Origin: a bacterium
GTDB taxonomy: Bacteria; Auribacterota; Tritonobacteria; UBA1439
Direction: 5' to 3'
Length of the DNA: 55,178 nucleotides
NCBI GenBank assembly: GCA_028716845.1
Contig: JAQUPF010000015.1
Location: 1-55,178, forward strand
How positions within the stretch are numbered: the stretch's first letter is position 1; every line of letters begins with the position of its first letter. The notes beneath the pieces were generated by a model. The model searched no databases. It was not told where the DNA came from and was given only the letters and a program-made list of their open reading frames with translations. Both the position numbers and the translations under genes were made by a program. Positions 1 through 7,916 of the stretch are shown in pieces.

Positions 1-8
1 CCCCGCCC

Positions 9-28
9 GCGCGCCGCTTCGGCCGCGC
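9..28. other. GC-rich hairpin downstream of the response regulator gene
   Basis: An imperfect GC stem (about seven pairs with one bulge) lies just past the stop codon of the minus-strand response regulator. There is no T tract on the minus strand, so it is only a weak terminator or RNA-end-protection candidate. Confidence 0.2.
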
Positions 29-49
29 GCGCCGATAGCCCGTCGGGGT

Positions 50-817
50 CTAGCCGGTCAGCTTCCTGAAGCGCCGGGTGAACGACTCCGCGTTCTCGTA
101 GCCCAGCCGGTCCGAGATCTGCTGGATCGTGCAGCCCGATTCCGCCAGGAGCTCCTTCGCCCGCTCCATCCGCAGCCGCGTCCGGTAGTCGGAGAAGCGC
201 ACGCCGACCTGCTCCCTGAAGACGCGGCTCAGGTATTTCGGGCTCAGGCCGACGAGGCGGCCCGCGTCCGCGAGGCCGACCCGCCGCAGGCAGTTCCGCA
301 TGACGAACCGCTGCACCCGGGCGATCCTCCCGCGGAGGTCGTCGTCGGCGACGTCGATCCCGTCCCGCCGCCGCTCGAGATGGCGCTGGATGATCCTCCG
401 TGTCGCCTCGATGTCGAACGGCTTCTCGATGTAGTCGTCCGCCGCGGCGCGGAGGGCCCGGATCACCGTCTCCTTCGTGCCGTGGCCGGTGACGATGATG
501 ACGCCCGCGCCGGGCGCGGCGTCCCTGACCCCCGCGAGCGCCTGGATGCCGTCCATTCCCCGCATCCGGACGTCGAGGACGACGAGGTCGATCTCGTGGG
601 GCCTCCGGAGGATCGCGAGGGCCTCCTCGGCGCGCGAGGCCTCGATGAACCGGTACTCCCCGAAGCATTCCATGAACTCGCGCCGGAAGAGGGGGTCGTC
701 GTCCACGACGAGTATCGTCTCGCGGCGCGTGGGGCGCGCCGCGGGCGGGGGCGTTCCGGGTCTCACCGTGCGTCGCTTCATGCCGTTGCCGGCCGCGGCG
801 GCGGCCGCCCGTGTCAT
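50..817 (-). CDS. Response regulator with AraC-type DNA-binding output domain
   Basis: A cytoplasmic two-component transcription regulator of 255 residues. The receiver spans about residues 33-150: the acidic pocket is D39-D41, the phospho-acceptor is D82 (VVLDVRMRG), and the conserved T110 and K132 (IEKP) are present. An AraC-type double helix-turn-helix occupies about residues 160-255 (LSPKYLSRVF, then TIQQISDRLGYENAESFTRRF). The ATG at 817 is preferred because it overlaps the stop of the upstream cupin gene as ATGA, which suggests translational coupling. A start at residue 13 is possible. No histidine kinase is visible nearby, so the regulator is an orphan here and its targets are unknown. 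It is the last gene of the minus-strand glyS operon. Confidence 0.9.
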   Translation of the reverse strand: MTRAAAAAAGNGMKRRTVRPGTPPPAARPTRRETILVVDDDPLFRREFMECFGEYRFIEASRAEEALAILRRPHEIDLVVLDVRMRGMDGIQALAGVRDAAPGAGVIIVTGHGTKETVIRALRAAADDYIEKPFDIEATRRIIQRHLERRRDGIDVADDDLRGRIARVQRFVMRNCLRRVGLADAGRLVGLSPKYLSRVFREQVGVRFSDYRTRLRMERAKELLAESGCTIQQISDRLGYENAESFTRRFRKLTG

Positions 818-1080
818 CCGAACGAGTATTTCTTCCGCACCCGCTCGACCACCGTCCAGGTGCAGGCGAGGCCCTCGGGGAACCGGACGAGGTCGCCCGG
901 GCCGAAGGTCACCTCCCCCGACGGGGTCCGGACCCGCGCCCTCCCCTCGAGGATGTAGCAGGTCTCCGGGGCGTCGTACGACCAGTCGAAGACGGACGGC
1001 TCGCACTCCCACGTCTCCCAGCCGTCCACGCCGAGGGCACGCAGCGCCTCCCTGTCCGGCTTCTCGATCCTGATCTCCAT
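814..1080 (-). CDS. Small single-domain cupin protein
   Basis: An 88-residue protein that fits one cupin beta-barrel. It has a short N-terminal strand, then YILEGRARVRTPSGEVTFGPGDLVRFPEG, written here as two cupin blocks (YILEGRARV and FGPGDLVRFPEG), and ends in KKYSFG. Sequences like this belong to the DUF861/EutQ-like cupin group. The usual metal-binding histidines are not evident, so it may bind a small ligand rather than catalyse. The start at 1080 has a strong AGGAGG Shine-Dalgarno sequence. Its stop overlaps the start of the response regulator, so the two are probably made together. That makes a ligand-sensing accessory role possible, but this is inference. Confidence 0.8.
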   Translation of the reverse strand: MEIRIEKPDREALRALGVDGWETWECEPSVFDWSYDAPETCYILEGRARVRTPSGEVTFGPGDLVRFPEGLACTWTVVERVRKKYSFG

Positions 1081-1093
1081 CACGAACCTCCTC

Positions 1094-1435
1094 TCACGCC
1101 GTTTCCCGGCCGGGGAAGGCGCCTCCCGTCCCGTCCGGCCCGCAGGCCGGGCACAGCGCATCCGCGCCAGGATAGCGCCACAGCCGGGGGAACGTCCGGC
1201 ACTGGAGCGGCTTGACCGGGTGGACGCCGCAGTCGTTCCCGTCGAGGAAGACGCACTCCCCGCTCACCCGCTCGGCGAGCTCGAGGCCGTGGCGGTTGCC
1301 GGCGAGGCGCGTGTACCGGTCGATGCAGTCGTCATCCGCGATCCCCAGGAACGCGGCGATGCGCCCGATCTCCTCCCCGGTCACGCGCACGAATCCCCGG
1401 AGGCGGCAGCACTCGCCGCAGCGCGCGCAGGTCAT
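1094..1435 (-). CDS. YkgJ-family CxxCxxCC cysteine-cluster protein
   Basis: A 113-residue protein with the family signature at its N-terminus (CARCGECC, residues 3-10), further cysteines at 37, 61, 69 and 79 ([13 protein letters not shown]), and a C-terminal CPAC. The VHPxKPxxCRxFP block is typical of the YkgJ/Fliw-like zinc- or iron-cluster family, whose biochemical role is not settled. The ATG at 1435 overlaps the glyS stop as ATGA, so it is translationally coupled to glyS. The cupin gene follows 13 bases later. Family assignment is firm; function is unknown. Confidence 0.88.
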   Translation of the reverse strand: MTCARCGECCRLRGFVRVTGEEIGRIAAFLGIADDDCIDRYTRLAGNRHGLELAERVSGECVFLDGNDCGVHPVKPLQCRTFPRLWRYPGADALCPACGPDGTGGAFPGRETA

Positions 1436-2727
1436 GATCCGGAGAGGCGCCGCTCGAGCAGCGCCGGCAGGTCGTCGATCTTCACCCGCTCCTGCGCCAT
1501 CGTGTCCCGGTCGCGCACGGTGACCGTCCCGTCCGCGAGCGTCTGCGAGTCCACGGTGACCCCGAACGGCGTCCCCGCCTCGTCCTGGCGGCGGTAGCGC
1601 CTGCCGATCGAGCCGGACTCGTCGTAGAAGACGGTCATGCGGGGCCGGAGCAGGTGCTCGACCCGGCGGGCGAGCTCGGGCAGCCCGTCGCGCTTCACGA
1701 GGGGGAAGACGCCGGCCTTCATCGGCGCGATCCGGGGGTGGAGCCGCAGGACGACCCGCTTCTCGCCGCGGACCTCCTCCTCCCGGTAGGCGTCCACGAG
1801 GCAGGTGAGGAGCGTCCGGTCCACGCCCGCCGAGGTCTCGATGATGAACGGGATGTACCGCTCGCCGGTCTCCCCGTCGAAGTAGGAGAGGTCCTTCCCG
1901 GCGTGCCGCCCGTGGCGGGAGAGGTCGTAGTCGGTCCGGTTGTGGATCCCCTCGAGCTCCTTCCAGCCGAAGGGGAACTCGTACTCGATGTCGTAGGCGT
2001 CCTTCGCGTAGTGGGCGAGCTCCTTGTTCGGGTGCCGGTGGAGGCGGAGCCGCTCCGGGCGCAGGCCGAGCTCGGCGTACCAGGCGAGCCGCTCCGCCTT
2101 CCAGCGCTCGAGCCACTCCCCGTCCGTCCCCGGCCTGACGAAGAACTGCATCTCCATCTGCTCGAACTCCCGCGTTCGGAAGATGAAGTTGCCGGGGGAG
2201 ATCTCGTTGCGGAAGGCCTTCCCGATCTGGGCGATGCCGAACGGCACCTTCCGGCGGGAGGGGGTGAGGACGTTGAGGAAGTTGACGTAGATCCCCTGGG
2301 CCGTCTCGGGGCGGAGGTAGACGATCGCGCCCTCCTCCTCCACCGGCCCCATGAACGTCTTGAACATGAGGTTGAACTGGCGCGGCGCGGTGATCTCGCG
2401 GGAGCCGCAGCGGGGGCATTTCCCCTCCGCGGCCTCGTCGCCCCGGACGCGCGTCCCGCACGACCGGCAGTCCACGAGCGGGTCGGTGAACTGCTCGACG
2501 TGCCCCGAGGCGACCCAGACGGCGGGGTGCATGAGGATGGCGGCGTCGAGGCCGACGATGTCGTCCCGGAGCTGCGTCATCGAGCGCCACCAGAACCGCT
2601 TGATGTTGTTCTTCAGCTCCACGCCGAGCGGGCCGTAGTCCCAGCAGCTGTTGAGGCCGCCGTATATCTCGCTCGACTGGAAGATGAACCCCCTCCGCTT
2701 GCAGAGGGAGACGAGCGTGTCCATCAT
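1432..2727 (-). CDS. glyS: Glycine--tRNA ligase, alpha2 (single-chain) type
   Basis: A class II aminoacyl-tRNA synthetase that charges tRNA-Gly in the cytoplasm; 431 residues. It is the dimeric single-polypeptide form (as in archaea, eukaryotes and many bacterial phyla), not the alpha2beta2 GlyQ/GlyS form of E. coli. Visible are the N-terminal [14 protein letters not shown] block, a zinc-type insertion (CRSCG and CPRCG), [12 protein letters not shown], the class II motif 2 region ([19 protein letters not shown]), and a C-terminal anticodon-binding domain with [17 protein letters not shown]. The start at 2727 overlaps the stop of the phosphatase gene as ATGA and has a GGAGGA Shine-Dalgarno sequence. 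A second ATG follows at 2724. It is part of a coupled minus-strand operon. Confidence 0.95.
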   Translation of the reverse strand: MMDTLVSLCKRRGFIFQSSEIYGGLNSCWDYGPLGVELKNNIKRFWWRSMTQLRDDIVGLDAAILMHPAVWVASGHVEQFTDPLVDCRSCGTRVRGDEAAEGKCPRCGSREITAPRQFNLMFKTFMGPVEEEGAIVYLRPETAQGIYVNFLNVLTPSRRKVPFGIAQIGKAFRNEISPGNFIFRTREFEQMEMQFFVRPGTDGEWLERWKAERLAWYAELGLRPERLRLHRHPNKELAHYAKDAYDIEYEFPFGWKELEGIHNRTDYDLSRHGRHAGKDLSYFDGETGERYIPFIIETSAGVDRTLLTCLVDAYREEEVRGEKRVVLRLHPRIAPMKAGVFPLVKRDGLPELARRVEHLLRPRMTVFYDESGSIGRRYRRQDEAGTPFGVTVDSQTLADGTVTVRDRDTMAQERVKIDDLPALLERRLSGS

Positions 2728-3206
2728 GTGCGTTCCTCCTCCGCCGCCCCCCGCTCCCGGCGGGAGCGCTCCCACTCGCGGACGCGCTCCTCCTGGGCGC
2801 TGTTCTCGATCGCGCGGGGCGACCGCCGCCGGACCTCCCGCATCGCCTCCGGCGCGGTGTAGCCGAGGTGGACGAGGTAGCAGGCGAACATCGTCCCCGT
2901 CCTGCCGAGGCCCGCGCCGCAGTGGACGAGGATCCGCTTCCCCCCGCTCAGGCCGTAGTTGACGTAGGCGACGAACGATTCGATCTGCGGGAGCGTCGGG
3001 GCGGTCCCGTCGGGGACCGGGATGTGGAAGAGCTCGAGGCCGTTCGCCTCGGGAGGCAGGAGGAGCGGCTCGACGGTGAGCGAGATGACGATCCCGATCC
3101 CCTGGCGCCCGAGGAAGGCGAGGTCCTCCTCGATGGGCCGGACGCTCCCCGGCCGCTCCATCCCCGCGATGCGGCGGTCGGTCAGCCAGAAGAAGTTCGT
3201 GGGCAT
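2724..3206 (-). CDS. Dual-specificity (tyrosine-like) protein phosphatase
   Basis: A 160-residue cysteine-dependent phosphatase of the small atypical dual-specificity type (DUSP23-like). The active-site loop [11 protein letters not shown] carries the catalytic cysteine and arginine of the HCx5R signature. The upstream [12 protein letters not shown] block supplies the general-acid aspartate region. The N-terminus ([13 protein letters not shown]) matches the family entry strand. The C-terminus is charged and low complexity (about residues 130-160). It is the first gene of the minus-strand operon and overlaps glyS by four bases. The substrate is unknown, and coupling to a tRNA synthetase is unusual. 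A candidate promoter sits so close upstream that the mRNA may be almost leaderless. Confidence 0.9.
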   Translation of the reverse strand: MPTNFFWLTDRRIAGMERPGSVRPIEEDLAFLGRQGIGIVISLTVEPLLLPPEANGLELFHIPVPDGTAPTLPQIESFVAYVNYGLSGGKRILVHCGAGLGRTGTMFACYLVHLGYTAPEAMREVRRRSPRAIENSAQEERVREWERSRRERGAAEEERT

Positions 3207-3215
3207 TGCGGCCGT

Positions 3216-3244
3216 AGTGTAGCATCAGCCCCGCCGCCGCACAA
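3216..3244 (-). promoter_or_regulatory. Candidate sigma70-type promoter of the phosphatase-glyS operon
   Basis: Read on the minus strand: TTGTGC at 3244-3239, a 17-base spacer, then TACACT at 3221-3216 preceded by TG (extended -10). The -10 lies only about nine bases before the ATG at 3206, so transcripts would be leaderless or nearly so. Confidence 0.35.
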
Positions 3245-3284
3245 GCCGCCGGGGGGAACGCCAAGGGGAACGATGAACTACGAG

Positions 3285-3371
3285 CCACGGATTCACGCGG
3301 ATCATTGCGGATCTACACGGATTCTTCTCTGTCCATCCGTGGTGATCCGTAATGATCCGTGAAATCCGAGG
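3285..3371. repeat. Long imperfect palindrome of CACGGATT-type dispersed repeat
   Basis: The left arm at 3285-3313 pairs with the right arm at 3344-3371. Both are built from repeats of the word CGGAT with short spacers. Related single arms occur at 6784-6815 and 50281-50321. The element fills the gap between two minus-strand genes (3207-3397), where no other gene is seen. Such palindromic CGGATT units behave like non-coding dispersed repeats; origin unknown. Confidence 0.6.
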
Positions 3372-3397
3372 TGGATTGGTTCTTCAAGGCGGCGGGG

Positions 3398-4042
3398 TCA
3401 GCGGACCTCGTGCGTGAGGATGTCGTTCCTGAAGTAGAGATCGACGCGGCCCTCGCCCGGCCGCCGGTAGGTCCAGCGGTCGGTGGTCCCGTCGACGCCG
3501 CCGACCGGGTGCGTCTGTTCGGGCCAGCCCCAGGCGGCCCGCACCTCCCGCTGCGTCATGCCGGGGATGACCTGCCTCCGGGCGATCGCCGTCTTGACCT
3601 CCTGCCGCCAGGTGATGCGCTCGCGGACGGCGTCGAGGGGCGTCGGGGCGGGGGCGGTGGTGACCGGCGCCGGCCGGAGGAGCGGCCTGAGCAGGGGGGC
3701 GGGGGAGGGGGTGGCGCGCGGCGGCGCGGGCGGGCCCTCCGTCGTCGGGGCGGCGAGCGGCTCCCGCTCCCTCGCCCGCCTCGCCTCCGTCGCGTAGCGG
3801 CTCCGCAGGCCCTCCCAGCGCGCCTCGAGCGCGGCGTTCTCCTCCGCCGTCTCTCGCTCGACGGAGGAGAGCATCGAGCGGGGGACCTCGACCCGCTGGC
3901 CGTGGATGCTGACCGTCACCGACCGTTCCGATTCTCCGAGGACGACGCACCTAACCGCCCTGCCGTCGCCGTAATGGAGGATGTCGCCGCGCGCGAGGCC
4001 GCAGGAGATCGCGATCGCCGCCGCCGCCGTGACCGTCCGCAT
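3398..4042 (-). CDS. Secreted protein with proline-rich linker and SmpA/BamE-like C-terminal domain
   Basis: A 214-residue protein. The start at 4042 gives a Sec-type signal peptide (MRTVTAAAAIAISCGLARG). It is followed by a small beta-rich domain (DILHYGDGRAVRCVVLGES, then RVEVPRSMLSSVERE), an alanine/arginine-rich helix, a proline-rich linker at about residues 95-130, and a C-terminal domain at about residues 150-214. The C-terminal domain (IPGMTQREVRAAWGWPE, then YRRPG and LYFRNDIL) resembles the SmpA/OmlA/BamE fold used by small envelope proteins. No lipobox is seen. Function is unknown; location is probably the periplasm or outer membrane. Confidence 0.72.
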   Translation of the reverse strand: MRTVTAAAAIAISCGLARGDILHYGDGRAVRCVVLGESERSVTVSIHGQRVEVPRSMLSSVERETAEENAALEARWEGLRSRYATEARRAREREPLAAPTTEGPPAPPRATPSPAPLLRPLLRPAPVTTAPAPTPLDAVRERITWRQEVKTAIARRQVIPGMTQREVRAAWGWPEQTHPVGGVDGTTDRWTYRRPGEGRVDLYFRNDILTHEVR

Positions 4043-4150
4043 GGTGTCGAGGATATCAGATGCCGCCCCTCCCGGCAACCTCCGCCGGCCCGGACTTTCC
4101 CCCGTTCCCGGAACAGCAGCTTCAATGGTTGCCACGGAGATCACAGAGCA

Positions 4151-4264
4151 GCCACAGAGGCCACAGAGAGCCCCCCCATCATGTGCCCGCAGCGTAGGAT
4201 ACCCGGTGCCGCCTGGGGCAAACGCCGTTGCTTCCTTCTCCGCGGTCTCTGTGCCCTCTGTGGC
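4151..4264. repeat. Inverted repeat of CCACAGAGG-type units
   Basis: The 19-base arms 4151-4169 and 4246-4264 pair with a single mismatch, around a 76-base loop. The arms consist of repeated CACAGAG words. The element fills most of the gap 4043-4278 between two minus-strand genes, and nothing else is seen there. It is a second repeat family, distinct in sequence from the CGGATT palindromes. Confidence 0.65.
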
Positions 4265-4278
4265 ACAAGGCGCCGGCG

Positions 4279-6690
4279 TCAGTCGGGCTCATTCACCGTT
4301 GCCGGTTCCGGTCGATTCCGGCCGGCCGCCCCGGGCAGCGCGATCGCCGCCGCGGCGTAGATGGCCGCCGCGGCGAGGAGCACCGCGCTGAACCCGACGG
4401 CGAGGGCGGCCGCGACGGCCGCGACGGATCCGAGGACGGAGGCGGAGCCGTTGACCGCCCATCCCCAGGGGACGAGGACGTCGTCGAGGCGGTGCGCCGC
4501 CCGGATCCCCGCCGGGAAGGCGGTCCCCATGAAGAGGGCGGGCGCCCCGGCCGCGCAGGCGGCGACGAGCACCTTCGGCGGGAGCGGCAGGCCGATGAGG
4601 CCGTCGAGGGCGCGGGAGAGGACGGCGGCCTCGGCGGCGAGGAGGAGGGCGGCGAGGAGGAGGGCGGCGCGCGGCGGCAGGCGCCCCGAGAGGAGGCTCC
4701 CCGCCCCGGCGAGGAGGAGGATCGCGGCGAGGACGACGCTCATCGCGTACACGGGGTGACCGAGGAAGAGGACGAGTTTCTGCATGAGGCAGATCTCGAC
4801 GGCGATGAAGGCGATGCCGATGGCGAAGAAGAAGAGGATCAGCCGCGCCCCCGCGACGCCCGCGCGCGCCCGGCGCCGGACGACGAGGAGCGGCGCGAGG
4901 AGGAGGCAGCCGGCGGCGACCGCCGCCTGGAGGAGCGCCCCGAGGAGGACGATCTCCCCCCATTCGGCGAACGGCAGCCAGTCCTTCCCCATCCCCCGGA
5001 TGAGGAAGGGGAGCGCCCGCAGCCGCAGCGAGTGGTGGAAGAACGGCCGGTCGTCGGTCGGCGGCCGCAGGTCGAAGATGTAGTCGCGGAGGAGGCGTTC
5101 CCTGCCCGACGGATCGGCCATCTGCGCGGCGAGACGGAAGTAGAGGTCGTCGTCGAGGCGGACATGGCGGTTCGCGTCCTCCGGCGCGATGCCGGGGAAG
5201 AAGATCGGGTCGAAACCCATCTCGTCGCAGAACGCCCTCGCCGCCTCGACGCAGGAAGGGGTGAACGGGTCGGGGGAGAGGAGGAGCGCGGTCGTCGACC
5301 AGCTCCGCATGAGCATGAGGTGGTCGACGGGGGACGGGGCGCCCCGCGCGGCGAGCGCCTCGAGCGCGATGGCGAAGAGGCGGAGGGAGTCGCGCGGCGG
5401 GTGCCTGATCCAGCGGGTGATGCAGAGGACGCCGCCGGGCCCGAGCCGCTCGAGGCAGTCGCGGAACGCCTCGACGGTGTACAGGTACGTCTCGCTGAAG
5501 CCGTGCACGCCGGCGCTCGCGGCGGCGATCGAGTCGAAGAGCGGAATCTGGATGACGTCGTACGACCCCTCCCGGCCCCTGAGGAGGCTCCTCCCCTCGC
5601 CGCGCATGATCCGCACCCGGGGATCGGCGGCGAGGCCGCAGGAGAAGCCGGCGAAGCGGCGGGCGAGGAGGTCGATCATGTCCGGGTTGATCTCGGCGGC
5701 GTCCACCCGCCGCGCCCCGCCGGCGAGGGCGGTGAGGATGTCGAGGCCGCCGCCCGGGCCGATGACGAGGACGCTCCCCGTCCTCCCGAGGCGGTAGGGG
5801 AGCGCGCCGAGGGCCGCGCGGGCGAAGCCGAGCCGGACGGGGTCGCCGCAGTAGTTCGTGACGGGGGAGGGGGAATCCGCGTCGAAGACGACGGCGAGCT
5901 GCGGCGGGATCTCGGCCGTGCTCCGGAGGCTCGTCCCCGCCGGCGGCAGCCGGATGGCGCCGGCCGAGAGGACGTCGAGGCGGCAGATCGCGTTCCACCG
6001 CGTCTCGACGACGCGCGCGCCGGGGAGGGAGAGGATGCCGCTCAGCGCCTTGAACTGCGAGACGCGCAGCTCGAACGGGGCCGGCAGGAGGAGGAGCAGG
6101 GCCGCGCAGAGCGCCGCCCCCCCCGCCGCGGCGAGGGGCGTCCGCCTGCCCCCGGCGAACAGGCCGGCCGCCGCGACCCCCGCCGCCGCGCAGAGGAAGA
6201 CGATCTCGACGCCGCCGAACGGCCCGAAGAGGACGTGGACCGAGGCGCAGCCCGCGGCGGACCCGCAGAGGCTCGACGCGTAGACCGGGCCGGGCCGGGC
6301 CGCCTCGAGCCAGATCGAGCCGCCGATGGCGAGCCCCGCGAAGAAGAACGGGACGGCGAAGAGGGCGTAGAAGGCGCCGAAGAGGGCGAGCTGCCGGACC
6401 TCCCAGGAGAAGAGCACCTCCTCGAAACCGATCCGGTTCGTGGCGGCGACCGCCGCGGGGGCGGCGAGGGCGAAGAGCGCCGCGGCGGCGGCCGGAACGT
6501 CCGCCCCGCGTCGCGCGAGGAGGGGGCCCATGGCGGAGAGGGCGAGGCCGCTCGCCGCGAAGCCGAGGAGCGCCGTGCTGATGACGAGAAACGCGAAATG
6601 GTGCCAGTGCGAGACGGAGAGGAGACGCGCGCAGGATATCTCCAGGAGCAGGGTGGCGGCCGAGATGAGGGCGACGGCGGCGGCGCGCAT
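4279..6690 (-). CDS. Membrane protein with spermidine-synthase-like methyltransferase fold
   Basis: An 803-residue polytopic inner-membrane protein. Residues 1 to about 205 contain several membrane helices (LISAATLLLEISCARLLSV, then LALFGAFYALFAVPFFFAG). A soluble Rossmann domain at about residues 300-480 has the AdoMet-binding loop VLVIGPGGGLD and acidic strands (AAEINPDMIDLL and YDVIQIPLFDS). A second helical bundle follows at about residues 600-790. This layout is typical of the fused 'spermine/spermidine synthase domain' membrane proteins common in environmental bacteria. A real polyamine product is unproven. The start at 6690 has AGAGG close upstream. The gene stands alone, divergent from hisG. 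Confidence 0.85.
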   Translation of the reverse strand: MRAAAVALISAATLLLEISCARLLSVSHWHHFAFLVISTALLGFAASGLALSAMGPLLARRGADVPAAAAALFALAAPAAVAATNRIGFEEVLFSWEVRQLALFGAFYALFAVPFFFAGLAIGGSIWLEAARPGPVYASSLCGSAAGCASVHVLFGPFGGVEIVFLCAAAGVAAAGLFAGGRRTPLAAAGGAALCAALLLLLPAPFELRVSQFKALSGILSLPGARVVETRWNAICRLDVLSAGAIRLPPAGTSLRSTAEIPPQLAVVFDADSPSPVTNYCGDPVRLGFARAALGALPYRLGRTGSVLVIGPGGGLDILTALAGGARRVDAAEINPDMIDLLARRFAGFSCGLAADPRVRIMRGEGRSLLRGREGSYDVIQIPLFDSIAAASAGVHGFSETYLYTVEAFRDCLERLGPGGVLCITRWIRHPPRDSLRLFAIALEALAARGAPSPVDHLMLMRSWSTTALLLSPDPFTPSCVEAARAFCDEMGFDPIFFPGIAPEDANRHVRLDDDLYFRLAAQMADPSGRERLLRDYIFDLRPPTDDRPFFHHSLRLRALPFLIRGMGKDWLPFAEWGEIVLLGALLQAAVAAGCLLLAPLLVVRRRARAGVAGARLILFFFAIGIAFIAVEICLMQKLVLFLGHPVYAMSVVLAAILLLAGAGSLLSGRLPPRAALLLAALLLAAEAAVLSRALDGLIGLPLPPKVLVAACAAGAPALFMGTAFPAGIRAAHRLDDVLVPWGWAVNGSASVLGSVAAVAAALAVGFSAVLLAAAAIYAAAAIALPGAAGRNRPEPATVNEPD

Positions 6691-6783
6691 GGTACCTCTA
6701 TGATAGCGATCGCCGCCGCGGATTGCCGCATATATTCGGCGCCCGAAATTGCAGGCTGAAGGCCGAAAAGCAAAGAAAGAATC

Positions 6784-6815
6784 GACCGCGGATTCGCGCG
6801 GATGATTACGGATTC
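6784..6815. repeat. Single-arm fragment of the CGGATT dispersed repeat
   Basis: It matches the left arm of the 3285-3371 palindrome (CGCGGATTCGCGCGGAT and onward). It lies in the divergent 6691-6921 gap between the membrane methyltransferase gene and hisG. The gap otherwise holds only candidate promoter sequence. Confidence 0.5.
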
Positions 6816-6857
6816 ACTTGCCGCTTCTATCTGCCGGATTGCGCCGCCGGATTGCGA

Positions 6858-6887
6858 TTGCGCCGGCCGGGCGCGCCGTGATAGCAT
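6858..6887 (+). promoter_or_regulatory. Candidate hisG promoter
   Basis: TTGCGC at 6858-6863, an 18-base spacer, then TAGCAT at 6882-6887 preceded by TG at 6879-6880 (extended -10). The in-frame ATG at 6886 would lie inside the -10 box, which favours the GTG at 6922 as the hisG start. Confidence 0.35.
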
Positions 6888-6921
6888 GAAGCCGATAGGG
6901 AATCATCGGGGGCGGGCGGAC

Positions 6922-7791
6922 GTGAAACTGAGAATCGGTTTGCCGAAGGGGAGTCTCCAGGAGGCGACCTTCGATCTCTTCGGGAAGGCGGGCTTCAGGG
7001 TGGGGGTGAGCGGGCGATCGTACCTCCCGCGCATCGACGACGATGAGCTCGAGGGCGTTCTCATCCGCGCCCAGGAGATATCGCGCTACGTCGAGGAGGG
7101 GGTGCTCGACGCCGGCGTCACGGGCCTCGACTGGATCACCGAGAGCGGCTCGGATGTCGAGGAGGTGGCGGACCTCGTGTACGGGAAGCAGGGCTTCCGG
7201 CCGGTCCGGTGGGTGCTCGCCGTCCCGGCCGATTCCCCGATCTCCTCCCCCGCCGACCTCGAGGGGAGGCGGATCGCCACGGAGGTCGTGAACCTCACGC
7301 GGGCGTACCTCCGCCGGAACGGCGTCACCGCCCACGTCGAGTTCTCCTGGGGCGCGACCGAGGTGAAGGTCCCGGGGCTCGTCGACGCGATCGTGGAACT
7401 GACGGAGACGGGCGGCTCGCTGAGGGCGCACAACCTGCGGATCGTGGACACGGTGCTCGAATCCACCACGCGGTTCGTCGCGAACAGGGAGGCGCTCCGC
7501 GACGGCTGGAAGCGGGCGAAGATCGACCAGATCGCCGTGCTGCTGAAGGGGGCGCTCGCGGCCGAGGCGAAGGTGGGGGTGAAGATGAACGTTCCCGCCG
7601 CGGCGCTCGACGCGGTCTCGGCGCTCCTCCCCGCGCTCCGGCGTCCCACGGTCTCCGCCCTGAGCGAGAGCGGCTGGTACGCCGTCGAGACGGTCCTCGA
7701 CGAGCGCATGTTCCGGACACTCGTCCCCAGGCTGAAGGAGGCGGGGGCGGAAGGGATCATCGAGTACCCGCTCAACAAGGTGATTCCCTGA
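6922..7791 (+). CDS. hisG: ATP phosphoribosyltransferase, long form
   Basis: The first enzyme of histidine biosynthesis. It joins ATP and phosphoribosyl pyrophosphate to make phosphoribosyl-ATP. At 289 residues from the GTG, it is the long HisG form with a C-terminal ACT-like regulatory domain ([19 protein letters not shown] to the end), which normally binds histidine for feedback inhibition, so no HisZ partner is needed. The N-terminal catalytic part shows [18 protein letters not shown], the [20 protein letters not shown] block and the PRPP-loop region [19 protein letters not shown]. An alternative ATG at 6886 is disfavoured by the promoter match. No other his gene lies in the window. Confidence 0.95.
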   Translation: MKLRIGLPKGSLQEATFDLFGKAGFRVGVSGRSYLPRIDDDELEGVLIRAQEISRYVEEGVLDAGVTGLDWITESGSDVEEVADLVYGKQGFRPVRWVLAVPADSPISSPADLEGRRIATEVVNLTRAYLRRNGVTAHVEFSWGATEVKVPGLVDAIVELTETGGSLRAHNLRIVDTVLESTTRFVANREALRDGWKRAKIDQIAVLLKGALAAEAKVGVKMNVPAAALDAVSALLPALRRPTVSALSESGWYAVETVLDERMFRTLVPRLKEAGAEGIIEYPLNKVIP

Positions 7792-7816
7792 GGGCGTGGC
7801 AAGGGAGGGATGACGC

Positions 7817-7912
7817 ATGCCGTGCGGGAAGAAGAGACGGAAGAAGAAGATCGCCAAGCACAAGCGCAGGAAGCGGATGCGGAAGGACAGGCACAAGAAG
7901 AAAAGGAGGTAG
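7817..7912 (+). CDS. AURKAIP1/COX24-domain ribosomal mini-protein (mS38-like)
   Basis: A 31-residue, extremely basic protein starting MPCGKKRRKKKIAKHKRRKR and ending KDRHKKKRR. This matches the AURKAIP1/COX24 domain, known from mitochondrial ribosomal protein mS38 and from tiny proteins in FCB/PVC-type bacteria that bind the small ribosomal subunit near the decoding site. The whole protein is essentially the domain. It is preceded by GGGAGGGATG. Its last codons supply the AAGGAGG Shine-Dalgarno sequence of the downstream TPR gene, which starts five bases after its stop. The call rests on sequence pattern and length. Confidence 0.85.
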   Translation: MPCGKKRRKKKIAKHKRRKRMRKDRHKKKRR

Positions 7913-7916
7913 CCTC

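Noticed and set aside
4228-6759. A very long plus-strand open frame opposite the membrane methyltransferase gene
   Set aside because: Its translation is a Glu/Arg/Gly/Pro-biased pattern produced by GC-rich codons read in antisense; the minus strand carries clear helices and an AdoMet motif.
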